A DNA stretch of 64,000 nt. Source: Apodemus sylvaticus. Lineage: Eukaryota; Chordata; Mammalia; Rodentia; Muridae. Where the stretch lies: assembly GCF_947179515.1 (NCBI RefSeq), contig NC_067495.1:66575411-66639410 (forward strand), written 5' to 3'. This document shows, piece after piece, positions 20,691 to 33,400 of this stretch. Position 1 is the first letter of the stretch; every line of letters starts with the position of its first letter. A program made the position numbers and the translations under genes. Under the pieces are notes generated by a model that was given only the letters and a program-made list of their open reading frames with translations, ran no database searches and was not told the origin of the DNA.

Positions 20691-23600
20691 GAATTCCCCA
20701 GAATAATTACTTACCTTTTTATTCAGTACCAACTTCTTCCAATAGAATGTAACCTTGTCAGGACAGGAAATTTTTGATCTCCAGTTTTTTTCTGCACCTA
20801 GAATGTTACCTATCATTTATTACAAGTTCAATAAATACTTGTGAGGCAACAAGTAAATAATTAACTTCAGAAAGCATTCACTTCATCAACCCTAAAAAAA
20901 CAGTCCTTCAGTATCAATATAAACCTCTTAGGAATAGAGAACTCATCTTTCACACAGATAGTTTATTTTATTATTGCCAGAGATACATTGCCTTATGTTA
21001 AATTCAACTCTTTTCCAATAATGATTTTCCTTTGTCTTTATCTCTTTTTTTCTCTGAAGCTATATTAAATAAGTTTAAATTGTCAATACACCATACTTTC
21101 AACTATATGGTCCTTAAAATCTCTGTTTATGTTGATATTATTCTTATGTAAGTCCCAGCATTACAGTCCTTATGCACAAGGTTGTAAGTAGGCTCTCTTT
21201 GGTAGATGGAAACACTTTCATCAGCAGTTTGTGTGTATAGCTATCCAACATGTTCTAACCCTAAATGTCCTATGTTTCACTCCACACTTCATCATTCTGT
21301 CCACAGGATATCGTGAAAGACCTTATAAAAGAACTTGCCAAAATCCAGATATGTTTGGCCTATACCATCGCACAAATCTTCTAGCATAGCAAAGCTATCC
21401 AAAATTGAAATGAGGGTAATCTACTTAGAAAAGCAATATTTGTTCTGCATGCTTCCCACCCACTTTTGAATGGTCATAAATTATTTGAAATGACTGCTGC
21501 AAAAAGTGTTTGTAATGATTTTAAAAAGTTTTAAGCGCTCAAGAATTTAAAATGATCATTGCGATCATTCTTAACTATTAAGATATTTTTATATTTCTAT
21601 GTACACATCTCTCCATAGTTGCACATACACTATGTAAGTAGGTTCACATATATGTATACATTTTCCTATATGTAAATATGTACATAAAATGTGTGATATG
21701 TGTTTTTTCTATATTTCTGGCTGGAGTATCTGTGGGGAAATAACTAGTAATACTGCTACTATTTATAATTAGAATTTAAAATTAGCATTCCATCAGGATA
21801 AATTGGTGAAATACAAACTTCTCTCTGTTAATTTTTGCATTATGGCAAGACACAGATTCAAAAACGTAACAGTACATCTTGTACTATTTAGAACTTTAAA
21901 AAAAAAAAAGAATAACAACCCCCCCCCCACTTCTTTCTATTTTTTCCCTCTTGTAAAGCGCATATCCAAAAGAATGTAATCTGCAGGAAGTCTGGAGGAA
22001 GACCTTCTATGCTCAGGGTCCTTGCCCCCCTAAACTTCTATTGTTCCAGGTAACACTACATTCTTTTGTGTGCAAGTGAATAAAACATATGGCATAGGTT
22101 CATGTGGATATTCCTGTCTTTCTGAGACAGGCAGGCATAAAATAGTCCTGTGTCTGAGACTCAGACTAATTAGCCATTTAGTCTTACCCTGAAACTCATG
22201 ACTCCACAGAAAGACCCTAATTAAAGTTACTAAATGCAAAGACTTTAAAAAACTGATAATGCAAACATATATATATATATATACATGTATATATATATTC
22301 TATTTCAAATAAGGCACTAGTATTTGCTCCAAATGGAAATGTTTCCTTTCCAAGTCATTTGCCAATTTGATTAGTAGGTCCCTGCCAGTTTAAAAACTCT
22401 GGTTCATTAAGTACAGTCTAAACATAACAAGTATTGTATTATTGACTATAAAGATTTAGTAAGTTCGGGTTATAAATGTATATCCTGTATCCTTAACATC
22501 TGAATTTTATTGAAAGTTAGCTTTCCTTAAGCTCAAATTTTGGAAATTTTCACTGCTTTCCTATATCCTCCCAATATTTTATCACTCTTACTGTTGCTTA
22601 TAATTTTTCTTTAAATTAGCTGTCTTGAAGCTTAAATTTTATATTTTTTAAACTATGCAAAATATCATATTTGTTGACATCATGGTGGGACATGATAGAT
22701 AATGTTAAATGAAATTTGTGCTTGTATTATGTAACCATTACAATATACACAAATCACTGTCACTATAGATATTTGAAGTCACACTGTGCCCTTTGACATA
22801 ATTCCTGTAGTCTTGATTTCAGAGCCTATTCTTTTTTAAATATTTATCCAGAAAGTTAATGTTTTATTATTATACAGATGCTAGGACTTACTTGGCTCAG
22901 TTCTACTCAGTATCATATATATTTGTATGATAGGAAAATGGCAGACCATGTGATGAATAAGAGAATTTGTTTTTCCTCATTGCAATTCTTCCTACTCCTT
23001 CCAACTTCCTAAAGTTGCTAGGCAAACTTTAGAATGTTCTTCAAAGTTCAGTGATCCTTAATGCATTCTTGAGAAGTTCCTTTCATTTCATCTTTGTCCT
23101 AGAACTAGAATTGAACATGAGAGAAATAGATAGAAAAATCAAATGTAAAAGCAAATAGATTTGCCCAGTTAAACTGGATTGTGGCAGATATGTTTGGTTT
23201 CCTAAACCAGCTGAAATAATAATATTCAGGGTACAGCTGGAATTCTATTGAACTCCAGCATAGTTTGGTCTATTTTACGCATACTCTGGGTGATTAAATT
23301 TCATTTAGCCTAAGAACTTTATGTTGATCTCACAAATCCTTACATAACTGTCTCTTCTGTTTCTTTTATAATTATCATTAAAACCTTTGATTCTCATGCA
23401 TGAGAGTCAAAATTTGGCAAAGAGTAAAATGACATTTTCATCATTATATAGGTTTAAGTTTTTTTTCAAGATAGGGTTTCTCGGTATAGCCCTGACTGTC
23501 TCAATCCACTGTCCAGTGCTCTAAAGCTAACTACTGAAGACATAAAGGCCTTTGATTCTGTTCTCTCCTTAGATCTTCTCTGAAATAAAGTATCATGTCT

Positions 23601-24002
23601 ATTGGTCATGTTGTCAATCCATGATGTGTAGAGTAACATGAAGTGACCCTGGACTTACAGTGAAATCTTTCTAGTGAGACATAATAACTTTTCTTTAGCT
23701 AGTGTACTGTAATGATAAGTTCATCTGGTAAACATCTTTAAACTATCACCACAGTTTTTCAGGGAAGGCATTATATGTCTTTGATAGAAATAAAAGCATT
23801 TGTATTTCTTTATACTTTAAGAATTTATCTTCATAAAAGTAATTCATCATTAATCAGTGTTCATATAGATCACTGAATGAGGGGTGCCTGGTTTTGATTT
23901 AGTTTGTTTTAGAAATAACAATACTGAGAATGAGCACACAAATTCAAGGGATACAGTGATTAAGAAGAAATAAATATATTTTGCCTTTTAAAATTTAAAC
24001 CT
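20691..24002. other. Intergenic with minor repeats
   Basis: No gene seen. It contains an A run with a C run near 21899-21930, an (AT)n stretch at 22267-22300, and a short minus-strand B1 fragment at about 23456-23520 (CAAGATAGGGTTTCTCGGTATAGCCCTGACTGTC on the plus strand). Confidence 0.5.
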
Positions 24003-24153
24003 AGCTGGGCAGTTGTGGCACACGCTTTTAATCCCAGCAATTGGGAGGCAGAGACAAGCAGATTTCTGAGTTTGAGACCAGCCTGGTATACAGAGTGAGT
24101 TCCAGAACAGCCAGGGCCACAAAGAGAAACCCTGTCTCTCGGAGAGGGGGGTG
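24003..24153 (+). mobile_element. B1 SINE
   Basis: Near-complete B1: GCTGGGCAGTTGTGGCACACGC, TTTTAATCCCAGCAATTGGGAGGCAGAGACAAGCAGATTTCTGAGTTTGAGACCAGCCTGG, ending CCCTGTCTCTCGG. Confidence 0.93.
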
Positions 24154-24531
24154 GAATTATTAGACATCAATTACGACATTCAAATCCAGACCTGTGTATC
24201 TTCAAACCTCACATATTTTCCATTAGATCACATTGGTATATATATTTGCTTGGAGAAACAGTATCAAGTGGTGAAATATAGTGAGTTATCCGGGAAATCA
24301 GGCTCTATTCCTGACTGCTGTTAAAATCATCCATTGATCAATCAGTTCATGAAGCTCCACCAATTCGTATATCTATCCATTATGCACTGCCCATGCAAGT
24401 CTATCCATAACCCACCAATAAATGACTTTACTCATTTGTTCATTCATCAAACTTTTCTTGAGCACTGAGTGTTTTAGCCTACTACTTTCTTTTTTTTTTT
24501 ATTTGCATGCCTGGTGTGATGTGATCTGATA

Positions 24532-24538
24532 TGTGTGC

Positions 24539-24591
<53 letters not shown>
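24532..24591. repeat. (GT)n microsatellite
   Basis: About 28 GT units with two C substitutions near the left end, directly joined to a B3-type SINE. Confidence 0.95.
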
Positions 24592-24594
<3 letters not shown>

Positions 24595-24865
24595 CCACAT
24601 GTGTGCCATGGGACATGTGCAAATATAACAGGACAATCTTAGGTTTCAATCTTTACCTTTCCTCTTGTTTGAAACAGGAACTTTTTGTTTGCCTCTGTAT
24701 ATATCAGACTAGCTAGCTTGAGAATTTCTGATTATCTCCTGTCTTTGTTTCCTATTTTGCTGCAGGATTTCTGGCATTCAGGAGTCTCTGTGTAGGTTAT
24801 GGGAATTTAAATTCTGTGTGTACTTTCACAGCAAGCAGTTTACCAACTAAGCTGCTGCCCTAGCC
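24592..24865 (-). mobile_element. B3-type SINE, possibly interrupted
   Basis: The plus strand begins with CAGCCACATGTGTGCCATGGGACATGTGC and ends TTTCACAGCAAGCAGTTTACCAACTAAGCTGCTGCCCTAGCC, the reverse-complement tRNA-like head. The middle (about 24640-24780) is longer than a plain B3 and may be an insertion. Confidence 0.6.
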
Positions 24866-25262
24866 AGACTTTCCTCTCTTTAGGTTTCACTTACCCCAAA
24901 AGTGCCATGAAAAGTTTATATTACACGACATTTAAGGTTGCCTCTACTTTGAAGTCAGAATGATGCCTGAAGCTTTTTCAGCTAATAAAAATTAAAGACA
25001 TTTTTAGGCAAACAGACTAAGCTATCCCTCATATAACTGAATTCACAGGAAAATTTCTATAGAGTTACTGAGGAACATTGCATGCAAATGAAAAACACAC
25101 CTTTCTGCTAGTACTGCAAACTAAAGAATGGACATCTTTGAAGAGTAGTAGTGATGTTAAACATTTCATGAAAATAAGAAAAACAAATTGAGGAAAATTG
25201 CGGTTCTAAGAATTTTAAGGATCTTTAGGTGTTAAGGCATTTATACTTAACACTTAAAATCA
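24866..25262. other. Intergenic, no gene or named repeat seen
   Basis: AT-rich host sequence left of the 3'-truncated L1. Confidence 0.5.
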
Positions 25263-26985
25263 AATTGAGAATATGTGACCATTGTGAGAATTTAGATTTT
25301 GTTGGAAAATTGAGTCCATTGATGTTAAGAGATATCAAGGAGTAGTGGTTATTGCTTCCTATCATTTTTTATTTTAATTTTATACGTGTGTGGTTATCTT
25401 CTTTGGGTTTGATGAAAGAAGCTTAATATCCTGCTCTTTCCAGGGTATAGTTTCCCTCGTTGTAATGGTGTTTTCCCCCTATTATCCTTTGTAGGGCTGG
25501 GTTTGTAGAAAGATATTGTGTAAATTTGGTTTTGTCATGGAATATCTTGGTTTCTCCATCTATAGTAATTGAGAGTTTCGCTGGGTATAGTAATCTCGGC
25601 TGTCATTTGTGTTCTCTTAGAGTCTGCATGAGCTCCGCCTAGGATCTTCTAGCTTTCATGGTCTCGGGTGAGAAATCTGGTGTAATTCTGATAGGTCTTC
25701 CTTTATATGTTACTTGCCCTTTTTCTCTTACTGCCTTTAATATTCTTTTTTTGTTTAGTACATTTGGGGTTTTGATTATTATGTGACAGGAAGTATTTCT
25801 GTTCTTGTCTAGTCTGTTTGGAGTTCTGTAGGCTTCTTGTATATTCATGGGCATCTCTCTCTTTAGGTTAGGGAAGTTTTCTTCCATAATTTTATTGAAG
25901 ATATTTGCTGGCCCTTTAAGTTGTAAATCTTCACTCTCATCAATGCCTATAATCCTTAGATTTTGCTTTCTCATTGTGTCCTGGATTTCCTGGATATTTT
26001 GTGTTACAAGCTTTTTGCATTTTGCATTTCCTTTAACTGTTGAGTCCATGGTTTCTATGGTATCTTTGGCATCTGAGATTCTTTCTTCTATCTCTTGTAT
26101 TCTGTTGTTGATGTTTGCGTCTATGGTCCCTGATTTCTTCCCAAGGTTTTCTATCTCCAAAGTTGTTTCCCTTTTTGCTTTCTTAGTTGTTTCTACTTCT
26201 GATTTTAGATCCTGGAAGTTTTTGCTCAGTTCTGTCATTTGCTTGTTTGTGTTTTCCTCTAATACTTTAAGAGATTTTTGTGTTTCCTCTTTCATGACTT
26301 CTGCCTGTTGATCAAAGTTCTCCTGTATTTCTTTAAGTGATTTTTGCGTTTCCTCCTTATTGGCTTTTGTATTCTCCTGAATTTCTTTCAATGATTTCTG
26401 TGTTTCCCTTGTAAGGGCTTCTAATTTTTGATCCATTTTCTCCTGAATTTCTTTAAGTGTGTCCTTCATGTGTTCCTGTACCAGCATCATGACCAGTGCT
26501 TTTAAATCCAAATCTTGTTTTTCTGGTGTGTTGGGGTATCCAGGACTTGCTAATGTTGGAGAATTGGGTTCAGATGCTGCCATAATGCCTTGGTTTCTGT
26601 TAGTAACGTTCTTACGTTTGCCTTTAGCCATCTGGTTCTCCCAGGAGTTAGATGGTCTTATTGTCACTGACTGGTGCTTCAACCTACTGTGGATCTTTAA
26701 GGTTATCTCTGCAACACTGGATGACTGGGTTTCTTCTGGCACAGATTACTGATATGCTGCCTTCCTCTTTTGTGCCTTTGGAGCCCTTCTCAGTCTTGCC
26801 TCAAACAATGCTATACTTAGGTTGTCAAGGTCAACCAGGTGTTCTCAGTCTGCTCTATTATGGAGCGAAGATGTTGTGGTGGGGGTCACTCCCTCTGTTG
26901 ATTCTCACATAGGACACAGGTCCTGTGATGGACTGGCTTGCAGATGAACCGCCTATGTGCTCAGTTCCTGAGTGCAGGCAGACCC
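25263..26985 (-). mobile_element. Rodent L1, 5' UTR end to start of ORF2, 3'-truncated
   Basis: On the minus strand the order is: end of the L1 5' UTR (about 26985-26632), ORF1 (26631 downward), the short inter-ORF region, and the first codons of ORF2 (a CTTAACATCAATGGACTCAA stretch at about 25313-25332). The element then stops at about 25263 without the rest of ORF2, a 3' UTR or a poly(A) tail. L1 copies usually lose their 5' end, so a copy with the 5' part and no 3' part is unusual. No clear target-site duplication was found. Confidence 0.8.
25639..26631 (-). pseudogene. L1 ORF1 (RNA-binding chaperone), broken by a nonsense codon
   Basis: L1 ORF1p coats L1 RNA as a trimer. From M-A-K-G-K-R-K-N at 26631 the frame shows a Ser/Pro-rich N-terminus, a long coiled coil with length-variable repeats of E-E-T-Q-K-S-L-K-E-I-Q-E-N type (about 60-180), an RRM-like core with L-R-I-I-G-I-D-E-S, and the start of the C-terminal domain. 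The frame stops after M-K-A-R-R-S, where a TGG (Trp) codon has become TAG. Beyond the stop the remaining C-terminal codons are still recognisable (Q-T-L-R-E-H), so the protein lacks its last few dozen residues. I chose the internal Met because 37 codons upstream read as 5' UTR. Recent, but inactive. Confidence 0.88.
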
Positions 26986-28952
26986 CTGGACATTTGATTT
27001 TTTCAGATTTCCAGACTAAATGGAGTAATGTTTTCTTCTTTATGAATAGATATTTCCATTGGACATTTAAAATTACCCTTTGCTCTCTTCTCTAACTATA
27101 CTGTGCACTTTAAGGAAACTTGTGAGAGGTTCACATATAAAAAACAAACAGAGGCACAACAACAACACATACTAATATAAATGAAACCATGTGAGTGGGG
27201 ATTGTGAAACGCCAATGATAGTGATGCTTTGCAAGTGAATGCCAGGTTTGTCTAGGATTGAATTACAATGTGAAATTACTTCATTCCTCATGCAGACCTC
27301 ACATTTTGGGTTAGGTTTGGCAAAGAAAGATTAAGATTTTTTTAATATATATTAAAACTAAAGTTTTTGCCACACCTATGTTTGTATCCATTACTCTGAG
27401 ACTTCAAAGATTTAGCAGTTATAATTTGGATCCTTACATATATTCTATATTTGAAGAAACATAAATGCTTATCAAAACTCCCACACCAGTCAGCCAAAGA
27501 TGACCCATTTTTGAAGTCATTTTGTATTACACGTCATGTGTATTCAAATAAGAAATTCATTATCTATGGTATTCCTAAAACCAAAGGGAATTGTAAACGC
27601 TTTTGCATTTTATGTCTTCTTTTCTAATATTTTCTCGTTGTTTACATTTACAGTAAAAGGACAAATTAAACCAGAGATGTAGCAGAGAAGCCTAATGACT
27701 TTGTATAGAAAGTATCTTTTGCTTTGATGGATTTGTTGCAAGAAACAGGCACCACTAGCTTAGATTCTTGGATGTCACCAATTCTTACAGAATGTTCACA
27801 AGGTATCCCTAGAGGAAGGCTTGCTATCATCAACTGACAGCTATCCTGGATAGGATTTCTTCTTAAAGGCCAAATGAACCTTTGTTTGGGTTAAGAAATG
27901 TATCCACTCACCTGAAAAAATGTCCAGGCTCCTGTCATGATAACATAGACTTGAGGAAAATGTTTTAGTATTTGAGCTCTCTTTTCAATATTCAGAGGAA
28001 GGGAAATAAGAACGAATTTGCCTTATCCTCAAAGGGGAAAGTTGGCAGCACACTAAATATTCTGTGTGAAATGAAGCAGTTGAAGAAACACCATGTTCTG
28101 CTATTGGTTCAGTTTTGATAGCAGCTATGATTTTCAATAGTTATAGGAGACCAAAACTGCTCTGCTGACTTTGGAAGAAAATGAATTGATTCAGCTGTTC
28201 AATGAACAGCAGATGACTTGGCAAACTGCTTTTCTTTGCTCTGTATTCACGAATATCACAGTACTTTATCTGAGTTCTCTATATGGTGAAAAACAAGTGG
28301 CATTTTCTGCAGGTAGAACAATGAGCCTCTTTAGATTCTAACTTGTTATCACAGTTAGAAGGTATTACAATTCTAAAACTGAAACAACTCACTGTAGCCA
28401 AGTGATTTGACATAGTTGGGAAATAAAATGATAGATTTTGTCCAATATGGAGGATTTAGATTGCAACCCCTAAATAGCCGTTCTCATAATGATTCCTGGC
28501 CACATCTTGAGAAACATGACTAACCTTATTTTTTGCTTTCATATATCTTTCCTAACCTCCTTTTATTCACATTTTATTTGCTCAATGAGATAACAGACTA
28601 GGATTGTGTGGTTTTGTTAGGACATTTCCAACAGTTTCAGAAATTTGTGCTTTTAAAGGCATGCCTGGATCTGACCAGGAATTCATAATTATTTTTGCTG
28701 ATGGTAAATGAAAAAAATGCCGTGATGAATTTGGTTTCATGATGTTAGGGATGTTAGCACGAATGTCTGGATTTCAAAAAGAAGATGATTAAATTGACCA
28801 TAAAGCTTCAGTTTTAAATTCAATGTGGTGTCATGGCAAGAACATTCACTATTGGACAAATCATCTAATTCTTTGTGTCATAGTTTTCTAGTTCATCAAG
28901 TGGACTCAAGAACCTTCTCTCTAATGTCCACAGATATAAAGATTAGGGGAAA
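26986..28952. other. Intergenic, no gene seen
   Basis: AT-rich sequence with no protein-like frame and no SINE I can name. Confidence 0.5.
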
Positions 28953-29109
28953 TTTGTTTTTTTTTATTTTCTATATTCTTTGTTAATGATTTTCCCTTTT
29001 CCGGTTACCCTTCCCCATAAGTCCCATAAGCCCTCTTCCCTCCATCTGTTCCCCAATCAACCCCCTCCCACTTCTCTGTCCTGGCAATCCCCTACAATGC
29101 TGCATCAAG
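28953..29109 (-). mobile_element. Short L1 3' UTR insertion with target-site duplication
   Basis: A T-rich start, then TTCCCCATAAGTCCCATAAGCCC ... CCCACTTCTCTGTCCTGGCAATCCCCTA, the reverse complement of a rodent L1 3' UTR end. It is flanked by GATTAGGGGAAA at 28941-28952 and again at 29110-29121, a direct repeat consistent with L1 insertion. Confidence 0.85.
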
Positions 29110-29842
29110 GATTAGGGGAAAATTGAATATATTTTATAACATATAAATTCTATCCAACTAAAATTATAGACTTCATTAGTTTCTGAAATAGAGGTATTAT
29201 TTTAATACAGTTTCATCATTTTACAGATAAGGAATCTGTGGGGTTTTTTTAAAATAGCACTTTAAAGAAAGACCACCAACCAGTAAGTTGCAAAACCAGA
29301 TCTAGAACCCTAGTTATTTGATCCTTACTCTAGAGATCTAAAAATATAGAATTATTCATACTACTGGAAACAAAACTATTAGCAGTATGTACAGTGCTCT
29401 AACATAGATTTTATATACCTTAGAAAAGTCTACTTTCTGATTGATCAGTTCTGTGAATGGAAAACTTAGAAGGAAGCATTTTTTGCAAGATAGTCATAAG
29501 AAAGTTAACATTCCACATTTCTTCATAACTTGTACATACTGATTGAAGAAGGTAATATGCTCAGTTCTTTTTCATCTGACGGCCTTTGAAATATTTAAGG
29601 ACTGTTACTCTCTACCTCTGCTTATAATTCTTAGGCAAAGATAACTTAGTTTCTTTTAGCTATTCTAATTTAAAAAGCTATAGATTGTTTAGCACCTAAC
29701 ATGTGACAGGTTCTATGCTACATGCTAAAAACGTTTAGGTGGATAAGATGCAATGTTTGCTTTGAACAAAGGCTATAAAGAGTCAATATGTGCTGTAGCA
29801 CCACTTAAGTATTGGTTCTGGACACGAACCAACTACAACCTG

Positions 29843-30005
29843 AAAAATACTGAGAAATGATCTTTTGCTTCATTTAATGAGTAATATTGATGAAAACAAG
29901 AATTGTTTGGGGCAATTGCATGTTGACCAGCAATTTTCAGTGATGTGGTGACACTAAGCAGCAAGTCAGAAGAGACACAGCAAGATTTCCTGTGTACATG
30001 TGAAT
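29843..30005 (+). repeat. Local duplication, copy 1
   Basis: About 160 bp that recurs at 30371-30534 in the same orientation. Shared runs include ATGATCTTTTGCTTC, GAGTAATATTGATGAAAA and CAATTGCATGTTGACCAGCAATTT, by eye roughly 80-85% alike. It has no named family. Confidence 0.85.
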
Positions 30006-30370
30006 GCATGTATGTATGTATATGCAGGTATACTCATATGTATATGTGTGGATGTACACTATATGCATGTGTGCACTCATCTGTTTGTGTGTTCCATCAA
30101 AATGGGAATTCAGAAATTGAGTTCTATTTATGGAAATTCCTATAGTGCAGAATAACATACCACTTATTTTTGATCTAGAACAAATGAAACATTAAGCGTG
30201 CTTTTCCTTATGTTCCTAAATCAAGCCTCCCTGGACCCTGTTCATTTTCAGTTGGCTCCTTGTACCTGTGTGCAAGATTTTATATTAATTCTGATTTGAG
30301 TTTTTCACAATCAATTTTGTTTTAACTTATATTACTTATGTGTGATTGTGTGTATGTATGCATGTAGTAT
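30006..30370. other. Spacer between the duplicated copies
   Basis: Contains (ATGT)n-like words near 30005-30060 and no gene. Confidence 0.5.
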
Positions 30371-30534
30371 TCTGAAAATATTGAGATATGATCTTTTGCT
30401 TCGTCTAAGTGAGTAATATTGATGAAAAATAAGGAATATTTAGGACAATTGCATGTTGACCAGCAATTTGCAGTGGTGCAGTGACACTAAGAAGCCCACC
30501 AGAAGAGGCACAGCAAGCTTTCCATTCATGCATG
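30371..30534 (+). repeat. Local duplication, copy 2
   Basis: Second copy of 29843-30005, about 530 bp downstream. It ends in a run of ATGC/TGTG words, as copy 1 ends in ATGT words, so both copies share a microsatellite-like right end. Confidence 0.85.
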
Positions 30535-30599
30535 CATGTGCTTGCTTGTGTGTGTTGTGTGTGTGTGAGTGGAGTCCAGAGGCTAGAGCTGGATATCTT

Positions 30600-31035
30600 C
30601 TTTGTTTGCCACTTTATTTTTTAAGTTTTATTTTACTTTTTTGGAGAAGATCTGTCACTGAAACTAGAACTCACCGATTTGGGGAGACTAGTAGGCAGCA
30701 AGCCCCAGGCATCTTCCAGTTTCTAGCTCTCCAGAACTGTGATCACAAGTGTGTGTGTTGTCTTGCCTGGCCTTTTGCGATTTTTTTTTTTTTTTACATA
30801 GGTGCTCAAGAAGTTCAACTCAGGTCCTTGTGATTGTACAGTAAACATTTTACTCACCAAGCCATCACAAGACTGTCCCCCAAACTCACTGTGCAGTAGA
30901 GGCTGAACTTGAACGTCTGACTTCTTTGCAGTGCTTACATAGCATTGTATCCTGTTTTATTGTGGTGTTGGGAATCAAACCCAAGGTCTTGTTCCTGTTA
31001 GGTGCCCACTCAACTGATCTACATCTCCAGGCTTT
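30600..31035 (-). mobile_element. Cluster of minus-strand rodent SINEs (B4-type, B2/B3-type, ID-like)
   Basis: Three pieces in the same orientation: B4-type wording with AGTAGGCAGCAAGCCCCAGGCATCTTCCAG ... GATCACAAGTGTGTGTG; after a T run (30781-30796), a B2/B3-like head (AACTCAGGTCCTTGTGATTG ... CTCACCAAGCCATCACAAG); then an ID-like reverse tRNA head (TGTTGGGAATCAAACCCAAGGTCTTG ... GATCTACATCTCCAGGC). The boundaries between pieces are approximate. Confidence 0.6.
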
Positions 31036-32210
31036 CCTGTTCAATTTTATTAAGTGCTTCTGCCAGAGATCTTTTTGATTTCCATTATCTCCTTGAATAT
31101 ATTTATTAGCCCTTGCTTCATGTTTTCTATGGCTTTTTAAATGCTATGATAACAATAATTATATTTGGGACAAAATTCCTTAAGTTTTCAAAGGTTATTA
31201 TAGGGCTAAATGCGTCAACCTCTATTTTGGCAATGTTTTCCCCCTTCAGCTCCTGGGAGAAAAGACTTCATGTTTATTTGGAGTGATGGGGATATTTGAA
31301 ATCCAGGGAAAATCAAGTAGCTATTTCTGAAAACTTTTATTATAAATGGGAGTGATGGTTATATTTTAGAGTATGACCTTTGAATCCCCATCCTTCTACT
31401 AGTTTACTTTTTAAAAAGTAAATTTCATCAGCTCTGCCATTGCTTCATTTTCAACTAGTGTTTCTGACAAAGTACAAATCATAAACAAATGATCACTTAA
31501 ATTGTTCACATACACCCATGAGTTTATCAAGTAATTATACCTGTATGGGTAAAATTAGAGTCAGTATAGAAATGAGGAAACTTGAAGCCTTCTGGCCTTT
31601 GTCAATGGAGTTAACCATAAAGACATGTTTTACTAGCACAAAGCATAAAGGGATATTTTGAAGGATGAAGGCCAGTTACTCCTTTAAATTCTACCACATA
31701 AGTTACAATTTGTGCAGACACTACACAGAGCCCAACTCTCCCCATCACCTCGGAATGGAAACTTTTGGAGCTTGAAGGGACTCTGGAGAATATCTAATCC
31801 AACTACCTCAATGTTTAGGGCACTACATAAGAAAACTATTTGGTTGGAGTTATGGTTTTTAAGACAAGTCAAACAGTTTTCTGAACCCAATGTAGCCCCA
31901 TTTGATTAGCTTTAGATTTTTATCATATTCATAGATTTTATAATTACTGGCTAGAAATCACTTGGGTCAGGTAATCTTCCTTTGAATAATACTGCTCTTA
32001 TGACAGAAGACAGTACAGTGTGGCTTGAAGACTCACCGAAAATTGCTTGTGTGCTGCATGCTACAAACGGGTTAAAAGAAATAAGCAAGAATTATAATGG
32101 CAGTGTGCTTCAGTTTCTGCTTGATCCATGTACTTTGGTTTTGTAAACCAACTAGGCATACCATGCATAACTGAATCCCAAGAAAGTAGATTCTCTATGC
32201 TTAGGAAACC

Positions 32211-32212
<2 letters not shown>
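31036..32212. other. Intergenic, no gene seen
   Basis: Mostly unique AT-rich sequence. Short opposing open frames near 31684-31909 have no recognisable domain. Confidence 0.45.

Positions 32213-32262
<50 letters not shown>
32213..32262. repeat. Pure poly(T) of 50
   Basis: Fifty consecutive T with no SINE body on either side. Confidence 0.95.
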
Positions 32263-32263
<1 letters not shown>

Positions 32264-33028
32264 TCTTCTCTTTTCCTTTAAACACAGGAAAGAAAGCTGA
32301 ATTTGTTTCTGAAGAAGTCCATTCACTGAGTTAGAGAGACTCTCAAGTACTCCCAACAATCTTCACTTGTTGACTGGAGTGGTTTATAGTCTGAGGTCTA
32401 TAAGGATGGGTAACCTGTAGCCTGTTTTTTCTTTTTTACCAGCTACAGCATGTGGGCTGATTTAGTAGTCACTACTGTTCCTTGGTGGAGTCTTACCTCA
32501 GCAATGTCTTCACTCTAGTTCACTAGAGTTGATTATCTCTTCTTTTGCCCCTGGCCCGCAAGAGTTGATAGTTAGAAATATTCTTTCCTGTATATCTTAT
32601 CAAAGTTTGTTGACAGGTTATCTGTCTGCCATAATCCAGACAAATAGGCAGAGTCTTTGTTGGGCTTGCAAAGATAAAGAACCCCTTGTTTCATATGTCC
32701 AGAGACATTTATCCACATGGACTGTTTCCTCATATATTTTGTACTCCTCTGGTATACATTTTGTACTCTTTCAATACTGGTAAATATGTGAGGAAGTAAA
32801 GACAGACAGAAGATAATTTGTCCAAAGATACCCAGCTTGTTAGTGGTAGAGCTAGTATTCACATTCAGGTCTGTTTGATCTCAGTGTGTAATTTCTCAAA
32901 AATGACCTGTTGGCTTTATTTTGGAGACATTTATAAAATGTGGCACTGTAACTACAGCATCTACATTTCCATAGTAGATGAAAGAAAAGAAATAAGAGTC
33001 CCATAAACTTGTTGAAAGACAAATTGAA
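32263..33028. other. Intergenic; MIR fragment near 32800-32885
   Basis: The MIR-like words GATAATTTGTCCAAAGATACCCAGCTTGTTAGTGGTAGAGCTAGTATTC lie at about 32813-32862. Nothing else is recognisable. Confidence 0.45.
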
Positions 33029-33213
33029 GGGCCGGAAAGACGACTCAGCAGTTAAGAGCACTGACTGCTTGCTCTTTTAGAGGTCCTGAATTCCCAGCAA
33101 CCACATGGTGGCTCACAACCATCTGTAATGGGATCTGACGCCCTCTTCTGGTGTGTGTCTGAAGACAACTACAGTGTACTCACATACATAAATGAATAAA
33201 TAATTCTTTTAAA
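33029..33213 (+). mobile_element. B2 SINE with target-site duplication
   Basis: Complete B2 in plus orientation: a tRNA-like head (GGGCCGGAAAGACGACTCAGCAGTTAAGAGCACTGACTGC), the body CCCAGCAACCACATGGTGGCTCACAACCATCTGTAATGGGATCTGACGCCCTCTTCTGG, and an AT-rich tail. AAAGACAAAT flanks it at 33015-33024 and 33214-33223. Confidence 0.95.
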
Positions 33214-33229
33214 AAAGACAAATGAAATA

Positions 33230-33400
33230 GAAGGGGCACAGGTTCTTGAAACCTTGATTAGAATCCAAAATTTGCCAGTTACTAGCCATTACTCCTAATC
33301 ATTTAACTACTTAGAGCCTGATTTTTCTTAGCTGTAAGCTGACAATAAATATATTTACATCACTGTGTTGTAATAAATATTAAACAAAATGAGTTTTATG
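33230..33400 (+). mobile_element. MIR SINE remnant
   Basis: MIR-like order: CCAGTTACTAGCCATTACTCCTAATCATTTAACTACTTAGAGCCTGATTTTTCTTAGCTGTAAG. Diverged. Confidence 0.6.
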
